A DNA stretch of 6,812 nucleotides. Origin: Kiritimatiellota bacterium (GTDB taxonomy: Bacteria; Verrucomicrobiota; Kiritimatiellia; RFP12; UBA1067). The notes below the pieces were generated by a model, which worked only from the letters and a program-made list of their open reading frames with translations, was not told the DNA's origin and did no database searches. The DNA is taken from the NCBI GenBank assembly GCA_009777165.1, contig WRML01000120.1:1-6812 (forward strand), given 5' to 3'. This document shows, one piece after another, positions 5,565-6,812 of this stretch (its first letter is position 1; each line of letters opens with the position of its first letter). The position numbers and the translations under genes are program-made.

Positions 5565-5658
5565 TTTTACCACAAAGGACACAAAGGATTTTCACAAAGT
5601 TCACGAAGCATTGCCTTTGTGTCCTTTGTGAAAATCCTTTGTGTCCTTTGTGGTAAAA
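5565..5658. repeat. Perfect 35-bp inverted repeat in the SUMF1 gene leader
   Basis: Arms 5565-5599 and 5624-5658 are perfectly complementary around 24 nt and are made of CACAAAGGA/CACAAAGG units with a TTTT interruption, like the repeat at 3139-3245. It occupies the gap between the 85-residue gene and the SUMF1 gene, ending 15 nt upstream of the SUMF1 ribosome binding site. In RNA it would form a very stable stem and could protect, process or attenuate the operon message. Confidence 0.92.
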
Positions 5659-5669
5659 ATTCATGACGT

Positions 5670-5927
5670 TTACCTGACCAAGAGAAGCGTCCCCGGGATT
5701 TTGAGCGTGTTAATCGTCGCCCAAGGCTCGGGGGAGTAGATGATGATGTTGAGGCGCGTGTCCAAAAACGCGTCCAACGGCGAGACCAGCGAATCGAGGA
5801 AGAGGCGCGTGTCCACGGTCTCGTCCTGCGCGGTGACGACGGAAGCCGCCGGGGTGGCGGCTTGCGCTGAGGGCCCGGCGAGTATCGCCAGTCCCAACAG
5901 CGCCATGTGTGCGGTGTTCAGTCTCAT
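5670..5927 (-). CDS. Small exported protein of unknown function (85 aa)
   Basis: ATG at 5927 has AAGGAG (5937-5942) 9 nt upstream. Residues 1-23 form a signal peptide (MRLN, then a hydrophobic core, SAQAA), with cleavage near AQA (residues 21-23). The mature part of about 62 residues holds a doubled short motif, DTRLFLDSL (39-47) and DTRLNIIIY (56-64), and a hydrophobic C-terminus ending TLLLVR. No Cys, metal-binding motif or known domain is visible and I do not recognise the family. It is the first gene of the probable minus-strand cluster, 134 bp upstream of the SUMF1 gene, with a 35-bp inverted repeat between them. Its translation start resembles that of the SUMF1 gene. A signal-bearing partner or leader protein for the SUMF1 product is a guess. 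Confidence 0.7.
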   Translation of the reverse strand: MRLNTAHMALLGLAILAGPSAQAATPAASVVTAQDETVDTRLFLDSLVSPLDAFLDTRLNIIIYSPEPWATINTLKIPGTLLLVR

Positions 5928-5952
5928 AGTGAGTTACTCCTTTTTTGTGTTA

Positions 5953-6021
5953 TCTCACACAAAGAAAAAAAGGGCACAAAGGATAATGATAAACACATTT
6001 CCTTTGTGCCTTTGTGTGGGA
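5953..6021. repeat. CACAAAG-type inverted repeat in the leader of the 85-aa gene
   Basis: TCTCACACAAAG (5953-5964) and GGCACAAAGGA (5973-5983) pair with TCCTTTGTGCC (6000-6010) and TTTGTGTGGGA (6011-6021). A run of about 8 nt (AAAAAAAG) bulges from the left arm. It lies directly upstream of the ribosome binding site of the 85-residue gene, the same position the 35-bp repeat takes before the SUMF1 gene. Confidence 0.75.
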
Positions 6022-6083
6022 AAATCGTGGCAATGCGCCCAATAGGGGTCGCGCGCGCGAGGGGCGTATAATTGAGTTTATAC

Positions 6084-6098
6084 GAGAGAGAGAGAGAG
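6084..6098. repeat. GA microsatellite (7.5 units)
   Basis: An uninterrupted GAGAGAGAGAGAGAG tract abuts the sigma-54-like motif at 6097-6113. If that promoter is real, transcription would start inside this tract, so length changes could affect expression. Confidence 0.85.
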
Positions 6099-6113
6099 CA
6101 TTATCCGTGCCAG
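6097..6113 (-). promoter_or_regulatory. Sigma-54-like promoter upstream of the 85-aa gene
   Basis: The minus strand reads CTGGCACG-GATA-ATGCT. This differs from TGGCACG-N4-TTGCW at one position and keeps the essential GG and GC with 10 nt between them. It points at the 85-residue gene. Transcription would start near 6087 and give a leader of about 160 nt that contains the CACAAAG inverted repeat. No enhancer-binding site could be identified. Confidence 0.4.
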
Positions 6114-6208
6114 ACTGGACGGCGTATCTGCCAATTTCACTCTATACATTTCTCTTTTCATTATGTACGGTACAGTAACAAATTGCGGACGGCAACGCAA
6201 GCGGAAAA

Positions 6209-6269
6209 AAGTTGAGAAGTTTAAAAGTTTAAAAGTTGAGAAGTTAAAAAGTTGAGAAGTTAAGGAGTT
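6209..6269. repeat. Tandem octamer array, AAGTTGAG/AAGTTTAA type
   Basis: Seven consecutive units run almost in perfect 8-bp phase: AAGTTGAG, AAGTTTAA, AAGTTTAA, AAGTTGAG, AAGTTAAA, AAGTTGAG, AAGTTAAGG, then AGTT. The array is not palindromic. A candidate promoter overlaps its right end. Confidence 0.85.
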
Positions 6270-6281
6270 CTATAGTATTTT
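6252..6281 (+). promoter_or_regulatory. Candidate promoter reading into the hairpin chain
   Basis: TTGAGA (6252-6257), inside the last octamers, is followed after 18 nt by TATTTT (6276-6281). The hexamers match consensus at 5/6 and 4/6. The predicted start is near 6288, just before the hairpins at 6316-6552. The AT-rich setting makes chance matches likely. Confidence 0.22.
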
Positions 6282-6315
6282 AGCTTAAAGTTGGCACATT
6301 CTGCGTTCCTTTTTG

Positions 6316-6410
6316 TTTCACACAGAGCCACAGAGCCACAGAGTTTGCACAGAGAAAACAAAAAGAAATCCTCTGTGTAAACCTCTGTGCCTCTGTGGCT
6401 CTGTGTGAGA
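6316..6410. repeat. CACAGAGC-type imperfect inverted repeat
   Basis: The left arm 6316-6354 consists of CACAGAGC, CACAGAGC, CACAGAG, TTTG, CACAGAG. The right arm 6371-6410 is its near-complement, with three substitutions and one 1-nt indel, around a 16-nt A-rich loop. The design (units, then a TTT spacer, then a unit) mirrors the CACAAAGG repeats with A replaced by G in the core. Confidence 0.85.
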
Positions 6411-6434
6411 CGAGCAACATTGTTTGCCGATGTT

Positions 6435-6479
6435 GTGTCCTTGTGTCGTTGTTGTCATGACGGAAGGACACAAGGATAC
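6435..6479. repeat. Octamer repeats GTGTCCTT / AAGGACAC forming a stem
   Basis: GTGTCCTT and GTGTCGTT (6435-6450) pair with AAGGACAC and AAGGATAC (6464-6479). The 13-bp stem 6435-6447 with 6467-6479 has one G.U. The AAGG octamers continue in phase as AAGGACGA and AAGGACTT to 6495. Confidence 0.7.
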
Positions 6480-6489
6480 AAGGACGAAA

Positions 6490-6552
6490 GGACTTGACGG
6501 CTTGCCGTAGCGGATTTCCGCAACGTCGCCAAGTCGTCATGTCGTTAAGTCC
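6490..6552. repeat. 12-bp stem from GACTT/AAGTC octamers
   Basis: GGACTTGACGGC (6490-6501) pairs with GTCGTTAAGTCC (6541-6552), with two G.U pairs in plus-strand RNA. Inside is a perfect GCGG-ATTT-CCGC hairpin (6510-6521). The right part keeps an 8-bp phase: AAGTCGTC, ATGTCGTT, AAGTCCCC, AAGCACCA (6531-6562). Confidence 0.65.
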
Positions 6553-6640
6553 CCAAGCACCATTCCCGAGGAAGCCCAAAATCCGCACTTGCCGAAAATC
6601 CAGAAACGGAGTAATATTCCCGTATGTCAAATTTTCTACC

Positions 6641-6693
6641 TAGTGTTCTGTCCGATACAGACAACGAGATGTCCATTATGCTAAAATGTGGGG
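6641..6693 (+). mobile_element. Possible left end of an IS630-type insertion sequence
   Basis: IS630 elements insert at TA. A TA at 6641-6642 is followed by GTGTTCTGTCCGATACAGAC, which contains a TCTGT-N5-ACAGA dyad (6647-6661), and then by 30 nt leading into the transposase-like frame. The right end lies outside the window, so the terminal repeat cannot be verified. Confidence 0.3.
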
Positions 6694-6812
6694 ATGAAAG
6701 CATTACAGCCAAACTTGAATGAAGAGGACAGGGCCCTGATGGTGAAACTGCTGGACGCGGGGCAACTGAAGCACAAGTATGCCGTCCGGCTGCAGACGGT
6801 GCTGCTGCGGGC
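6694..6812 (+). CDS. IS630/Tc1-family transposase, N-terminal fragment
   Basis: ATG at 6694 (an in-frame GTG at 6688 is possible) opens a frame that runs off the right edge after 39 codons. No strong Shine-Dalgarno is present; GGGG abuts the ATG. The peptide begins MKALQPNLNEEDRALMVK and continues LLDAGQLKHKYAVRLQTVLLR. The pattern of acidic residues, a short helix, then K-x-K-Y-A-x-R-L-Q-x-V-L-x-R resembles the start of the helix-turn-helix DNA-binding region of IS630-type transposases, where RA-x-x-(I/V)L-L-x-A is typical. The DDE catalytic domain would lie beyond the window. Intactness cannot be judged. Confidence 0.55.
   Translation, partial: MKALQPNLNEEDRALMVKLLDAGQLKHKYAVRLQTVLLR

Larger units (their letters stand above)
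6316..6562 (+). ncRNA. Candidate structured RNA: chain of four hairpins
   Basis: Four hairpins follow one another: 6316-6410, 6416-6434 (5-bp stem), 6435-6479 and 6490-6552. In the three long ones all five purine/pyrimidine-type imperfect pairs are G.U in plus-strand RNA and would be A.C in minus-strand RNA; one further C.C mismatch is neutral. That bias suggests selection for, or at least compatibility with, a plus-strand transcript. No T-tract terminator follows 6562. The segment could equally be a cluster of degenerate palindromic repeats that is never transcribed. Confidence 0.3.
5928..6693. other. Gene-free region with repeats, candidate promoters and hairpins
   Basis: No convincing protein gene is visible in 766 bp. 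The longest minus-strand frame (6630-6280) translates repeat arms and has no ribosome binding site. Between the named elements, 6114-6208 shows only a TGTAC-G-GTACA dyad (6164-6174) and a TTGCG/CGCAA dyad near 6184, and 6563-6640 shows nothing. The region is AT-richer than the genes on its left. Confidence 0.6.

Noticed and set aside
6049..6060. TCGCGCGCGCGA alternating palindrome, possible Z-DNA
   Set aside because: It is short and in GC-rich context, with no supporting element beside it.
6280..6630. 116-residue minus-strand frame
   Set aside because: It translates inverted repeat arms (for example HRATEAQRFTQR), lacks a ribosome binding site and has no domain.

Overview
The window reads as a high-GC bacterial chromosome segment. 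The most likely source is the PVC superphylum, and a Kiritimatiellota, Verrucomicrobiota or Lentisphaerota type organism fits best. That placement is an inference from the gene families present (a DUF6807/'PmoA' domain fused to a Gfo/Idh/MocA-type oxidoreductase, a DUF1080 keto-glycoside hydrolase, a secreted SUMF1-domain protein) and from intergenic DNA full of short-period, often palindromic repeats. No rRNA, tRNA or CRISPR array was seen.

Left part (1-780). The first 20 codons of an exported protein run off the left edge on the minus strand (60 to 1). A 270-bp gap follows, holding a long hairpin and a sigma-54-like motif. A 73-residue, very basic protein lies on the minus strand (552-331). 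From 553 to 780 is a divergent promoter region. A near-consensus extended -10 promoter points right, followed by a possible 12-codon leader ORF whose stop overlaps the next start codon (ATGA).

Centre (781-5927). A 723-residue secreted two-domain protein lies on the plus strand. It faces three minus-strand genes that probably form one transcription unit, in the order 85-residue exported protein (5927-5670), SUMF1-domain protein (5535-4288), DUF1080 protein (4177-3359). The DUF6807/oxidoreductase protein and the DUF1080 protein are plausible partners in 3-keto-glycoside metabolism, with C3 oxidation of a glycoside followed by hydrolysis or elimination of the keto-sugar. All four proteins carry signal peptides, so the module is envelope-located.

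Repeats. The convergent gap 2953-3358 and the gap 5928-6693 hold no convincing gene. They contain at least six families of tandem micro-repeats with units of 7 to 9 bp (ACAGGATT, CACAAAGGA, AACCACT/AATCACT, AAGTTGAG, CACAGAGC, AAGGACAC types). Several are mirrored into long inverted repeats, including a perfect 35-bp pair and a 46-bp pair with one mismatch. CACAAAG inverted repeats sit directly upstream of the ribosome binding sites of both the 85-residue gene and the SUMF1 gene, and those two translation starts resemble each other. From 6316 to 6562 four hairpins follow one another, and their imperfect pairs become G.U pairs only in plus-strand RNA. This suggests an expressed structured RNA.

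Right edge (6641-6812). The left end of an apparent IS630/Tc1-type insertion sequence carries the first 39 codons of its transposase.
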